DNA from: Myxococcales bacterium
GTDB lineage: Bacteria; Myxococcota_A; Polyangia; Polyangiales; Ga0077539
Length of the DNA stretch: 64,000 nucleotides
Assembly (NCBI GenBank): GCA_016792845.1
Contig: JAEUKH010000031.1
Location: 62,001 to 126,000 of the forward strand
Reading direction: 5' to 3'
Shown: positions 9,011-17,093 of the stretch, in pieces
How the letters are laid out: each line of letters starts with the position of its first letter
Numbering within the stretch: the stretch's first letter is position 1
The notes under the pieces: generated by a model
What the model saw: the letters and a program-made list of their open reading frames with translations, nothing else
Told to the model about the DNA's origin: nothing
Databases searched by the model: none
Position numbers and translations under genes: made by a program

Positions 9011-9628
9011 TCAGGGCCGCGCTTCGGCGCTCGGCTGCGAGGCGCCGCCGCCGGCCTCGTGCTGCCGACGCTGGTGCTCGCCCACGAGCTTGCGCAAGAG
9101 GCCCTGCATCTCAGACGCGCGGTTCTTGTTCACCGCGAGGTGCGCCCCGTTGCGGCGCGCCGCCGAGAGCTCTTCTTCGTGCGGGGCGAAGCCCACCACG
9201 AGACAGTCTTTCACCTGGGCCGAGTGGGCGATGATGTTGATCAGATGCAACGAATCAACGCCGGGCATATGAAGGTCGACGACCACGATGTCGGGCTGCC
9301 CCGCGCCCACACTCAAGAGCGCTTCAACCCCCTGGCCGAAGGTCTGAACCTCGAAATCAGGTTCGAGATACCGCTGCATCGTCGCACGCCAGATCGGCTC
9401 GTCGTCGATCACAAAGACCAGCGGCCGCTCGCGCGCCACATCGCGCGGAATGCGATACCCCTGCTTTGCCAGAAAGCCCGCAAGGACAGAACGAGCGACC
9501 CGCCGATGGCCGCCCTCGGTGAGCCGCGCGGGCAACAAGCCGCGGGTCACCCACTCGACCACCGCAGGCCGAGAGACACCACACATCTGCGCGATCTCTT
9601 CAGTCGTAAACTCGCGTTCGCCCAACAT
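9011..9628 (-). CDS. Regulator with N-terminal HTH and C-terminal receiver domain
   Basis: The 205-residue protein begins with a MerR/excisionase-type helix-turn-helix (TTEEIAQMCGVSRPAVVEWV, residues 8-27, then a wing ending TEGGHRRV). A receiver domain follows at about residues 68-180, with the acidic pair Asp75-Asp76, phosphoacceptor Asp118 in VVVDLHMPG and Lys168. The usual switch Thr/Ser seems replaced (VVGFAPH). HTH-before-receiver is the reverse of the common response-regulator order. The C-terminus is a disordered Gln/Gly/Ala tail. No kinase is adjacent. It is divergent from the ureohydrolase gene, and an inverted repeat in the shared intergenic region (9713-9728) could be its operator. 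Confidence 0.8.
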   Translation of the reverse strand: MLGEREFTTEEIAQMCGVSRPAVVEWVTRGLLPARLTEGGHRRVARSVLAGFLAKQGYRIPRDVARERPLVFVIDDEPIWRATMQRYLEPDFEVQTFGQGVEALLSVGAGQPDIVVVDLHMPGVDSLHLINIIAHSAQVKDCLVVGFAPHEEELSAARRNGAHLAVNKNRASEMQGLLRKLVGEHQRRQHEAGGGASQPSAEARP

Positions 9629-9712
9629 CGCTCGTACCTCTTTGCGCCGTGCCGTCGATCTTTCGCCCGAGAGGGCAACCCGGGAGGCATACTCCCACCA
9701 TCGACACCGTTA

Positions 9713-9728
9713 CACAAGTGCGCTTGTG
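9713..9728. promoter_or_regulatory. Inverted repeat in divergent promoter region (candidate operator)
   Basis: CACAAG and CTTGTG form perfect 6-bp arms around TGCG. The site lies in the 171-base gap between the HTH-receiver gene and the ureohydrolase gene, in a locally AT-richer stretch (GGGCAAAATTTCACACAAAA follows). MerR/excisionase-type HTH proteins bind short inverted repeats, so autoregulation or control of the ureohydrolase is possible. Binding is inferred. Confidence 0.35.
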
Positions 9729-9799
9729 GGCAAAATTTCACACAAAAACCCGAGGCTGCTCTTGCGGGGTAGGCTTAGGGGCTTTTCCACACTAAGGCG

Positions 9800-10876
9800 A
9801 TGGCGATGAGCATGAGCATGGATGATCGTTTTGACCCGAACGCGGCCGCTGACGAGACAGCGGGGGTGTACGGCCTGCCTTTCAGCGTCGACGCGGCGCG
9901 GGTCGTGGTGCTGCCTGTGCCCTTCGCGGCGACCACATCGTACCGCCGCGGCGCGCAGAAGGGCCCGGCCGCGGTGCTCGAGGCCTCGCGCCAGGTCGAC
10001 CTCTACGACCACGAGTGGGGCAACTTCTGGGAGGCCGGCATCGCCATGTGCCCGCCCTCTGACGAGGTGATGGCGTGGGAGCGCGAGGCCTCGGCCCTGG
10101 CCGAAACGGTGATCGCCGTGGGCGGCCGCATCGGCGACGACCCGGCGCTCCGGGCCGCCCTTGACCGGGTGAACGTGCTCTCGGGCAAGGTCAACGACTT
10201 CGTCTACGCCGCGGTCGCCGACGCCCTCGCCGCGGGCAAAGAGGTGGCCCTGGTCGGCGGCGACCACGCGGTGCCCCTCGGCGCCATTCGGGCTCACGCC
10301 GCGCGCTGGCCGGGTGTGGGGCTCTTGCACCTCGACGCCCACGCCGACCTCCGGCGGCACTACGAGGGCTTCACCTACTCGCACGCGTCGATCATCGACA
10401 ACGTGCTCGAAGAGGTGCCCGGGGTGTCGCGGGTGGTGCAGGTCGGGATCCGCGATTTTTGTGAAGAAGAGCGGGCCCGCATCGACGCGAGCGCCGGCCG
10501 GGTGGTGACCTTCTTCGACGCCGACCTCGCGACCCGCGCGGCCGAAGGGGTGGCGTGGCAGCGCACCGTCGACGAGATCGTGGCGGCGCTCCCGGCGAAG
10601 GTCTATCTCACCTTTGACATCGACGGTCTCGACCCCACGCTCTGCCCCAACACGGGCACGCCGGTGCCGGGCGGGCTCTCGTGGCGCGAGGTGTGCGGGC
10701 TCTTGCGGGGCGTCGTGCGCTCGGGGCGAGAGATCGTGGGCCTCGACCTCGTCGAGGTCGCGCCGGGCGCGGACAGCGACTGGGATGCCAACGTAGGCGC
10801 CCGGATTCTCTACAAAATGATCGGCGCCATGCGAATGTCGAAAAAAGTGTTTGACGCCGGGGGCGAGCGCGGATAG
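9800..10876 (+). CDS. speB: Agmatinase/arginase-family ureohydrolase
   Basis: Ureohydrolases hydrolyse guanidino compounds (agmatine, arginine, guanidinobutyrate and others) to urea and an amine using two manganese ions. All six metal ligands are present: His156 (GGDHAV), Asp179, His181 and Asp183 (DAHADLR), and Asp273 and Asp275 (FDIDGLDP). SHAS follows at about residue 194. The 358-residue length is slightly above the usual 300-330. Start 9800 is the first of four closely spaced ATGs; a TAAGG site lies just upstream. No other polyamine gene is nearby. I label it speB by motif; arginase or another guanidino-hydrolase activity cannot be excluded. Confidence 0.85.
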   Translation: MAMSMSMDDRFDPNAAADETAGVYGLPFSVDAARVVVLPVPFAATTSYRRGAQKGPAAVLEASRQVDLYDHEWGNFWEAGIAMCPPSDEVMAWEREASALAETVIAVGGRIGDDPALRAALDRVNVLSGKVNDFVYAAVADALAAGKEVALVGGDHAVPLGAIRAHAARWPGVGLLHLDAHADLRRHYEGFTYSHASIIDNVLEEVPGVSRVVQVGIRDFCEEERARIDASAGRVVTFFDADLATRAAEGVAWQRTVDEIVAALPAKVYLTFDIDGLDPTLCPNTGTPVPGGLSWREVCGLLRGVVRSGREIVGLDLVEVAPGADSDWDANVGARILYKMIGAMRMSKKVFDAGGERG

Positions 10877-10898
10877 AACCCGCCTCGCTTCCACGGAT

Positions 10899-10974
10899 GG
10901 GGCTGTAGCTCAGCTGGGAGAGCGCTTGAATGGCATTCAGGAGGCCACCGGTTCGATCCCGGTCAGCTCCACCA
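10899..10974 (+). tRNA. tRNA-Ala (anticodon GGC)
   Basis: A 76-nt cloverleaf with an encoded CCA. The acceptor GGGGCTG pairs with CAGCTCC (one G-U), the D arm is GCTC/GAGC, and the anticodon stem CTTGA/TCAGG holds the loop ATGGCAT. The anticodon GGC is at 10932-10934. The T arm contains GGTTCGATCCC. It reads GCC alanine codons, abundant in this GC-rich genome. It lies 22 bases after the ureohydrolase gene and is followed by a strong terminator. Confidence 0.98.
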
Positions 10975-10979
10975 TCCTG

Positions 10980-11021
10980 AAGGGCGTCGATGCTAAAACG
11001 GCATCGGCGCCTTTCGCTTTT
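10980..11021 (+). terminator. Intrinsic terminator after tRNA-Ala
   Basis: A 14-bp stem (AAGGGCGTCGATGC at 10980-10993 with GCATCGGCGCCTTT at 11001-11014; two wobble pairs) has a 7-nt loop TAAAACG and is followed by CGCTTTT. It begins five bases after the tRNA CCA. This is the most convincing Rho-independent terminator in the window. Confidence 0.88.
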
Positions 11022-11063
11022 GGGCCTTGCCGAGAGCCGTCGCGTTGTGGTTTGGCCTCGGCG

Positions 11064-13034
11064 GTGAAGGCTACTGTACGCGGTTCATGGGTGTTGGGGC
11101 CATGTCTGGGGCTCCTCGTTGCGGGCATGGGGTGTTCGTCATCGACGGCGCAGGGGTCACCCCCGGCGACCGGGGCGCAGCCCGAGCGGCCCGTCGCGGT
11201 CGACGCGGCGGTGCCCGACGGGTCGACGCAGGCCGAGGCGCCGCGACCATGGGGGCTCGACCGAGACGGCCTCGCGCAGGTCGTGATCGAGGGCGCCTCG
11301 GCGCGGCTGCGAGAGGTTCAGCCTGACCTCGACCTCGCGCGCTTGCCCGAGCTCGTCGCGCACCCTGACACGGCCCCTGCGCTCTCGGGCCGGGCCTGCG
11401 ACCAGCTCACCGACCTCGCGGTGGTGGCCCTCGCGCAGGGGCGCCTCGACGAAGCCGCGGGCCTCGTGCGGCTCGTGCGCGCCAAGGCCCGAAACCGTAA
11501 CCTCGCGTTCGTCGGCTCGACGCTCCTCTCAGAGGTCGCGCGTCGTCAGGCCGGGGCCGACGAGGCCGCCCAGGAGCGCGCCATCGAGGGCGTGCTGGCG
11601 GAGCTCCCGCGCGCCCGCTTCGGCGGCGCCACGGTGGTGTTTCAGCTCATTCAGACCAGGGCCCAGGTCGACGCGCGGCTCGCCCAGGTGAGCGCCCAGC
11701 TCAGGTCGCAAGACACCGCCCGGGCGGCGCTCTACTACCGCGAAATCTTGCCCGAGATCGTGGCGCATCGGCCGCGCTTTCTGGCCGCCGTCGAGCGGGT
11801 CCGGGCGGCCCAGGCGGCGCAGCCCGCGCAGGCGGCGTACCCCTTCGGCACCGTCGACCTCACGGGCAACCGCGGCGCCCGCGAGGTGCGCGTGGCCGTT
11901 TGGGATCTCGGCACCAACCCCGCCCTCTTTGAGGGTCAGCTCTTCAACAACCCTCGCGAGCAGGCGAACGGGCGCGACGACGACGGCAACGGTCAGGTCG
12001 ACGACCTCCACGGCATCGTGGCCGACGGCAGCGCCGCCAACACCGCGCTCCTCTACGAGCCGGGCGCCGAGACGCTGTCGCAGTACGGCAATTTTCTTCG
12101 GGGCGTGATGGATCTTCGGGCCGGTCTCAGCACCAGCGAGGCCGCCCAACAGGTGCTCGCGTTGCAGCGCGGCATCACCACCCCCGAGGCTCAAGAGACC
12201 CTCGACAACGGGCTCGACGCGGTGGGCGAGTGGGCCCACGGCACGCACGTCGCGGGCATTCTGTTGCAGGGCATCCCGCAGGCGCGGCTGGCGATCTTTC
12301 GCTCGGCGTGGGCCGGCGAGCACCGCCCGTATCACCACCGCGGCCCCAGCGACGCCGAGCTCGATCAGGAGCGCCAGAACATCGACGCCATCGCGGCCTT
12401 CATCAACCGTCACAACATCCGCGTGGTGAACGCGAGCCTCGGCTTCACGCTCGAGTACGTCGAAGACGAGCTCCGCCACGAGTCGGCGCAGTACCACAAC
12501 GACGACGAGGTGAGGGCGCGGGCGCGGGTCATTCAAGCGCGTCGCCGCGAGAACTGGCAGTCGATCTTTCGCGCCTGCCCGTCGACCTTGTTTGTGGTCT
12601 CTGCGGGCAACAGCAACCAAGACGTGGTCGAGTACGGCGTGGTGCCGGGCGGCGTCGCGGCGCCCAATGTGCTCTCGGTGGGCGCGGTCGATCGCTACGG
12701 TCAGTGGGCGACGTTTACCAACTCGAACCCCGAGCAGGTGCAGATCTTTGACCACGGCGTCGAGGTCGACAGCGTGATCCCCAATGGGTCGCGGCTACCC
12801 CTCTCGGGCACCTCGATGGCCTCGCCGAACGCCGCCAACCTGGCCGCCAAGGTGCTCTCGCTCGCGCCGCAGCTCGCCCCGGCCCAGGTGATCGCGCTGA
12901 TGGTCGCGAGCGGCGACCCCATCGCGGCGCCCTTCAACGGCCGCATCGCCAACGAGACCCGGGCCATCGAGTACCTGCGCACCCGCCCGGCGAGCTACCG
13001 CGTCGCACCCGCCCGCGCACCCGCGCGACGCTGA
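11064..13034 (+). CDS. Exported subtilisin-like serine protease (S8), probable lipoprotein
   Basis: A 656-residue subtilase with the full triad: Asp281 (VAVWDLGT), His392 (WAHGTHVAG) and Ser584 (LSGTSMASPNAAN). SAGNSN near residue 516 is the oxyanion-hole region. The N-terminus has a basic start, a hydrophobic stretch and VAGMGCSSS, suggesting a lipoprotein signal peptide, followed by a roughly 200-residue helical pro-region or accessory domain. The open frame extends upstream through the tRNA, so a downstream start is required; the GTG at 11064 gives a normal signal sequence. The long insert between Asp and His is unusual and contains an Asp-rich, possibly calcium-binding stretch (GRDDDGNGQVDD). 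The substrate is unknown. Confidence 0.85.
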   Translation: MKATVRGSWVLGPCLGLLVAGMGCSSSTAQGSPPATGAQPERPVAVDAAVPDGSTQAEAPRPWGLDRDGLAQVVIEGASARLREVQPDLDLARLPELVAHPDTAPALSGRACDQLTDLAVVALAQGRLDEAAGLVRLVRAKARNRNLAFVGSTLLSEVARRQAGADEAAQERAIEGVLAELPRARFGGATVVFQLIQTRAQVDARLAQVSAQLRSQDTARAALYYREILPEIVAHRPRFLAAVERVRAAQAAQPAQAAYPFGTVDLTGNRGAREVRVAVWDLGTNPALFEGQLFNNPREQANGRDDDGNGQVDDLHGIVADGSAANTALLYEPGAETLSQYGNFLRGVMDLRAGLSTSEAAQQVLALQRGITTPEAQETLDNGLDAVGEWAHGTHVAGILLQGIPQARLAIFRSAWAGEHRPYHHRGPSDAELDQERQNIDAIAAFINRHNIRVVNASLGFTLEYVEDELRHESAQYHNDDEVRARARVIQARRRENWQSIFRACPSTLFVVSAGNSNQDVVEYGVVPGGVAAPNVLSVGAVDRYGQWATFTNSNPEQVQIFDHGVEVDSVIPNGSRLPLSGTSMASPNAANLAAKVLSLAPQLAPAQVIALMVASGDPIAAPFNGRIANETRAIEYLRTRPASYRVAPARAPARR

Positions 13035-13128
13035 AGCGCCCGAGCGCCCCCCTCCGCGTCACCCGTGCGGTGTCAGAGTATGTCACGATGCCACTCGACA
13101 CGGGGCGCGGCTGGGGTATGAGGGCGCC

Positions 13129-13401
13129 ATGAGCTTCGGAAAGAACCCGCATGTTGCCAAGGCCACCCTCGCAGAGCAGAAGGCCCAGTCGGCCTCAGAC
13201 GTGAACGCGCGGGCCCTGGCCTGGCGCGAGGCGGCCCGGTTGTGGGAGCGCGCCGCCGAGCGCGAGCCCGTCGAGAAGCGCGTCGTGGAGTATCAGCAGC
13301 GCGCCGAGGGGGCCCGTCAGCAGGCCGCCGAGGCCGAGCGGCCCGAGCCCGAGGGCGGCCCCGAGGCGCCCGCTGCGACGCCCCGTACGGCGCTCAACTG
13401 A
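13129..13401 (+). CDS. Small hypothetical helical protein
   Basis: A 90-residue protein I do not recognise. Residues 10-70 are rich in Ala, Glu, Arg and Gln with no Pro or Gly, consistent with a long charged helix or coiled coil. The last 20 residues are Pro/Glu/Ala-rich and likely disordered. No signal peptide is visible. It starts at ATG 13129 after GAGGGCG and stands alone, ending seven bases before the end of the convergent HAD gene. Confidence 0.65.
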   Translation: MSFGKNPHVAKATLAEQKAQSASDVNARALAWREAARLWERAAEREPVEKRVVEYQQRAEGARQQAAEAERPEPEGGPEAPAATPRTALN

Positions 13402-13407
13402 GCGGTC

Positions 13408-14247
13408 TCAGCCGGCCAGGAGCCGCGCGATGGCTTCGGCGACGCCGCCGCCTTGGCGGTGATCGGTCGAGAGGCGGTCGGTGGCGTGTTGGGCCACCTC
13501 GGGGCTGCTCTGCCCCATCGCGAAGCTGCGGCCGGCCCAGCGAAACATGGGCACGTCGTTGTGCCAGTCGCCCACCACGGCGACCTCGCGGGCGGTGATG
13601 CCGAGGCGTTGGGCGACCTGCGAGAGCCCGGTGGCCTTGTCGACGTGGGCGCTGCGGATGAGCACCGTCCATTGGTCGCTGCGCCACGCGGGGAAGGTGG
13701 CCACCTGGACGGCCTTGCCGTGCCGCACGACGAGCTGCTCGACGATGCGCTCGACGCCCTCGCGGGGGCCGATGCCCGCGGCCATCGACACCGTGTGCCG
13801 CGTCTCCCACGCGCTCGACCCGATGAGCCGCGGGTGAAACGTGAGCCGCGGCGACCACGTCTCGACGAACGAGCGCAGCGCCCCCGCGCCCTCTTCGCCC
13901 ACGATCTCATCGTGCGAGAACCAAAACGCGTGCAGCGCGTGATCGCCGAGCGCGTGGGTCACCTCTTCGATCAGCCGCGCTTCGAGGTAGTGCTGGTAGA
14001 CCACCTCGCCCGACGGGCTCTCGATCACCACCGCGCCGTCGCTGCACACCAAGGGCGTGCTCAACCCCAAGGCCCGCGCCGTCGGGAGCGCCCCCGCCGC
14101 GAGACGCCCCGTCGCCAGGGTCACCGCGATGCCCGCCGCCCGCGCCGCGGCGATGGCCCGCACGTCAACCTCGCGGAGCGTGTTGTCGTGCCCGAGGAGG
14201 GTGCCATCAAGGTCTAGGGCGAGGAGCTGCGTTCGCATGGTGCGCAT
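13408..14247 (-). CDS. HAD-superfamily Cof-type phosphatase
   Basis: A Cof/type-IIB HAD hydrolase that dephosphorylates small phosphorylated metabolites in the cytoplasm. Motif I is LALDLDGTLLG near the N-terminus, motif II is ATGR, and motif IV is GDWHNDVPMF near the C-terminus. The cap domain lies between. The length (about 279 residues) is normal. Two ATGs three codons apart (14247 and 14238) are equally plausible starts. It lies 58 bases downstream of the rluA-like gene on the same strand and may be cotranscribed. The substrate cannot be predicted. Confidence 0.85.
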   Translation of the reverse strand: MRTMRTQLLALDLDGTLLGHDNTLREVDVRAIAAARAAGIAVTLATGRLAAGALPTARALGLSTPLVCSDGAVVIESPSGEVVYQHYLEARLIEEVTHALGDHALHAFWFSHDEIVGEEGAGALRSFVETWSPRLTFHPRLIGSSAWETRHTVSMAAGIGPREGVERIVEQLVVRHGKAVQVATFPAWRSDQWTVLIRSAHVDKATGLSQVAQRLGITAREVAVVGDWHNDVPMFRWAGRSFAMGQSSPEVAQHATDRLSTDHRQGGGVAEAIARLLAG

Positions 14248-14305
14248 CGTACCGAAACCCCGCGGAGGCGGCGACGCAACACCGCGACGGCGCCCGCACC
14301 GGCGC

Positions 14306-15289
14306 TTACAAAACTTCGTTCTTTGGCACCGAACCATGGAGCCCGAGGCGCTTCGCCACGAGCCGAAAATCTTCGGGGATCTCAGCCTCGAAGACCCGGG
14401 GCGAGGCCTCGGGTTGGGCCGGGTGCGTGAAGCCCAGCGTGCGCGCGTGCAGCATCACCCGCGGCGCTTCGATGCGCGGCCCGTCAAAGTTACGAATGTA
14501 AACCCTCTCGCCCACCAACGGGTGACCCATCTCTGAGAGGTGGATGCGAATCTGGTGTTGACGCCCGGTTTCGAGGCGGGCGGCGACGAGGGTCGCCTCT
14601 TCTTCGCCCTCTAGAAACTTGATCGGGCGCAGGTGGGTGATCGCGCGCTGCCCGATGTGGGGCGCGGTCTTGCCGCGGGCTGAGCCGCGCAGGCCGTCGC
14701 CGCGATCGTCGAGGAGCACCGAGTCGACGGTGCGGGCCGCGTCGAGGCGACCGTGCACGAGGGCGACGTACTCGCGGTCGAGGGCGTGCTGTCGGAAGAG
14801 CCCCGCGAGGTGACGCTTGGCCACCCAGGTGCGGCCGAACACCATCACCCCAGAGGTCTCGCGGTCGAGGCGGTGGACGACGAAGAGGGGGGCCTTGGCG
14901 GGGGCCAGCTTCCACCGGTGCAGGGCCGTGGCGAGGCGGTCGACGAGGGTGCCGCGCTCGCCGGGCTCGAAGGGCACGCTGCTCACCCCGGGCGGCTTGT
15001 CGACCACGATGAGATGGGCGTCGTGGTGCAGGAGCCGCGCGCGCTCGAGGTCGACGCCGCCGTCGCCGCGGGTCTTGAGGCCCTCGGGGGTCGGGGCCTT
15101 GGGGTCGATGGTGACGGCCCAACCCGGCGTGAGCCTGTGGCCGGGGTCGGTGACGACCTTGCCGTTGATGGCGACCTTGCCGCGGGCGATGAGCTCTTTG
15201 GCCGCGCTCCAGGGCAGTTCGAGGGCGCGCTTGACGAGGGCGCCGAGGGCGGTCTGAGCTTCTTCGGGTCGAACGTGGACGGTCTTCAT
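14306..15289 (-). CDS. RluA-family pseudouridine synthase
   Basis: Isomerises specific uridines in rRNA or tRNA to pseudouridine. An S4 RNA-binding domain occupies about residues 15-65 and the catalytic domain about residues 85-310, with motif HRLDRETSG (catalytic Asp142). RQHQIRIHL and GHPLVGE are typical later motifs. The protein is 327 residues. I chose ATG 15289 (MKTVHVRPEE) because upstream codons give a non-family leader. The start lies only 28 bases from the divergent kinase start, so the two promoters must overlap each other or the neighbouring coding region. Which RNA site it modifies is unknown. Confidence 0.9.
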   Translation of the reverse strand: MKTVHVRPEEAQTALGALVKRALELPWSAAKELIARGKVAINGKVVTDPGHRLTPGWAVTIDPKAPTPEGLKTRGDGGVDLERARLLHHDAHLIVVDKPPGVSSVPFEPGERGTLVDRLATALHRWKLAPAKAPLFVVHRLDRETSGVMVFGRTWVAKRHLAGLFRQHALDREYVALVHGRLDAARTVDSVLLDDRGDGLRGSARGKTAPHIGQRAITHLRPIKFLEGEEEATLVAARLETGRQHQIRIHLSEMGHPLVGERVYIRNFDGPRIEAPRVMLHARTLGFTHPAQPEASPRVFEAEIPEDFRLVAKRLGLHGSVPKNEVL

Positions 15290-15317
15290 TTCGAGGGTGC
15301 TTCGCTTGGGCGAGACG

Positions 15318-17093
15318 ATGGTACACTGCCTCGCGGTGGCGACCGGGACGAAGATTTGCCCGACGTGCAAGCTGCGGCATCCGCAGGAGTCGACGGTTTG
15401 TCTCGTGCACCGGGTGCCGCTGGTGATCGAGCAAGACCCTTATCTTGGCGCGGTGATCGCGGGCAAGTACCGCATCGAGGGCGTGATCGGCGCGGGGGGC
15501 ATGGCCACGGTCTACGCGGCGCAGGTGAACGCCTCAGAGCGCCGCGTCGCGGTGAAGATCTTCCGCAAGGAGCTTTCGAGCGATGTGAAGCTGCGAGAGC
15601 GCTTCCGCCGCGAGTCGTCGAGCACCCGGCGCCTCGCGCACCGCAATGTCGTTGAGATCCTCGATGAGGGCACCCTCGACGACAACACGCCCTTCCTGGT
15701 GATGGAGTACCTCGAAGGTCAGACCCTTGAGGCCCTCCTGAAGCGCGAGCGCGCGGGCCTGAGTGTCGAGCGCACCATCGACCTCGGGCTGCAGCTCGCC
15801 GCGGGGCTCGGGCGCGCCCACGATTTTCAGGTCATTCATCGCGACCTCAAGCCCGAGAACCTCTTCCTCGTGCACGACGCCGAGGGGCACGAGCTCTTGA
15901 AGATCCTCGATTTCGGCATCGCGCGCTCGATGGCCGACACGCGGCTCACGGCCACCGGCGAGATCTTCGGCACGCCGCAGTACATGGCCCCCGAGCGCAT
16001 CACCTCGACCGAGGCGGGGCCGAGCGCCGACCTCTACGCCGTGGGGTGCATCCTCTTTCGGTGCGCCACCGGGCGGCTGCCCTTCCAGGCCAACGACGTC
16101 ACGAGCTTTTTGATCCAGCACCTGCGCGAGCCTGCGCCGTCGGCGTTGCAGTTCAACCCGCGGCTCCCGCAAGAGCTCGACGGGTTGATTCTACAGCTCT
16201 TGCAGAAGGAGCCCGCGCGTCGGCCCGTCGACGCCCACGCCGTCGAGCGGGTTTTGCTCGACCTTCAGGCGCGCTTCGCGCGGCCGCGGGTGATTTCGGG
16301 CTCGTTCCGGAGCGACACGGTGAAGGGTCGCGACCTCCAGGCGACCTCGGTGGGCGGCATCTTCTCAGACGACGCGGTCGAGCGTTGGGGGCGCCGCACC
16401 GACGTGCTCGGGCGGATGCTCGCCAAGGCCTTCCCGTCTGTGGCGCCGGTGGCGCTCTCGGGCGCCTTGGGGAGGATGCGCGCGACGGTCACCGCGATGG
16501 GGCAGATCCAGTCGCGCTGGCGCCAAGATCAGACCCGCGCCGACGCCATCGCGCAGCGCACCAAAGAGTCGCAGGCCCGCTTCGGCCGCGCGATGGACGC
16601 ACTCGCCAGCGACCAGTCGCAGGCCCGTCAGGCCGCCCTCCAGGCCGGCGAGCTTCTGGCCCAGCACGAGGCCCACGTCGCCAACGTGGGCGAGGCCTTT
16701 CGCGCGCTGCACCGCGAGCTGGTGGGCACCGGCGCGATGGCCGTGCCCGACGCGTCGCTGCTCGACCTCTACCGCATCGCGATGCGGGCGCTCGAACCTG
16801 TAGCCGACGCGGGCAACGGCCTCGCCCGAGCCCGCGAGTACCACGCGCGCTGCGAGGCCGAGGTGCGCGACCTGGCCTTTCAGATCGAGGCCCTGAGGGC
16901 GCAGCTTGAGAAGGCCTCGCTCTCGGGCGAAGACGAAGAGCGGGCCGTTCAGCAGCGCCTCGAGACCGCGGCCACGCAGCTCGCTCAGATGGAGGGCGCG
17001 CTGGTGAAAGACGCCACCGAGATCACCCAGAGCCTCCGCGGTCGCTCGGAGCTCGATGCCCTGTTTCGAGAGTTTGAAGCCGACGCGGCGTGA
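15318..17093 (+). CDS. Hanks-type Ser/Thr protein kinase with N-terminal Cys motif and C-terminal coiled coil
   Basis: A complete eukaryotic-like kinase domain with glycine loop IGAGGMATVY, Lys80 (VAVKIF), catalytic HRDLKPEN (Asp176), DFG (198-200), and an APE motif. Before it is a small CPTC...C segment that may bind zinc. After about residue 320 comes a 270-residue Ala/Gln/Arg/Glu-rich region predicted to be coiled coil, with no transmembrane segment. This differs from PASTA-type kinases and suggests a cytoplasmic scaffold or dimerisation role. Start ATG 15318 was chosen; GTG 15336 or TTG-like 15297 are alternatives. The 3' end overlaps the convergent SDR gene by 71 bases. Confidence 0.9.
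   Translation: MVHCLAVATGTKICPTCKLRHPQESTVCLVHRVPLVIEQDPYLGAVIAGKYRIEGVIGAGGMATVYAAQVNASERRVAVKIFRKELSSDVKLRERFRRESSSTRRLAHRNVVEILDEGTLDDNTPFLVMEYLEGQTLEALLKRERAGLSVERTIDLGLQLAAGLGRAHDFQVIHRDLKPENLFLVHDAEGHELLKILDFGIARSMADTRLTATGEIFGTPQYMAPERITSTEAGPSADLYAVGCILFRCATGRLPFQANDVTSFLIQHLREPAPSALQFNPRLPQELDGLILQLLQKEPARRPVDAHAVERVLLDLQARFARPRVISGSFRSDTVKGRDLQATSVGGIFSDDAVERWGRRTDVLGRMLAKAFPSVAPVALSGALGRMRATVTAMGQIQSRWRQDQTRADAIAQRTKESQARFGRAMDALASDQSQARQAALQAGELLAQHEAHVANVGEAFRALHRELVGTGAMAVPDASLLDLYRIAMRALEPVADAGNGLARAREYHARCEAEVRDLAFQIEALRAQLEKASLSGEDEERAVQQRLETAATQLAQMEGALVKDATEITQSLRGRSELDALFREFEADAA

Noticed and set aside
8986..9012. GAGCGT...ACGCTC inverted repeat at the convergent end of the sterol-desaturase-family gene
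   Set aside because: Only 6-bp arms, it overlaps the regulator's stop codon and has no T-tract; it could be chance at this GC content.
10851..11063. Upstream extension of the subtilase reading frame through the tRNA gene
   Set aside because: It would translate tRNA-Ala and its terminator; a signal peptide begins at the GTG at 11064.
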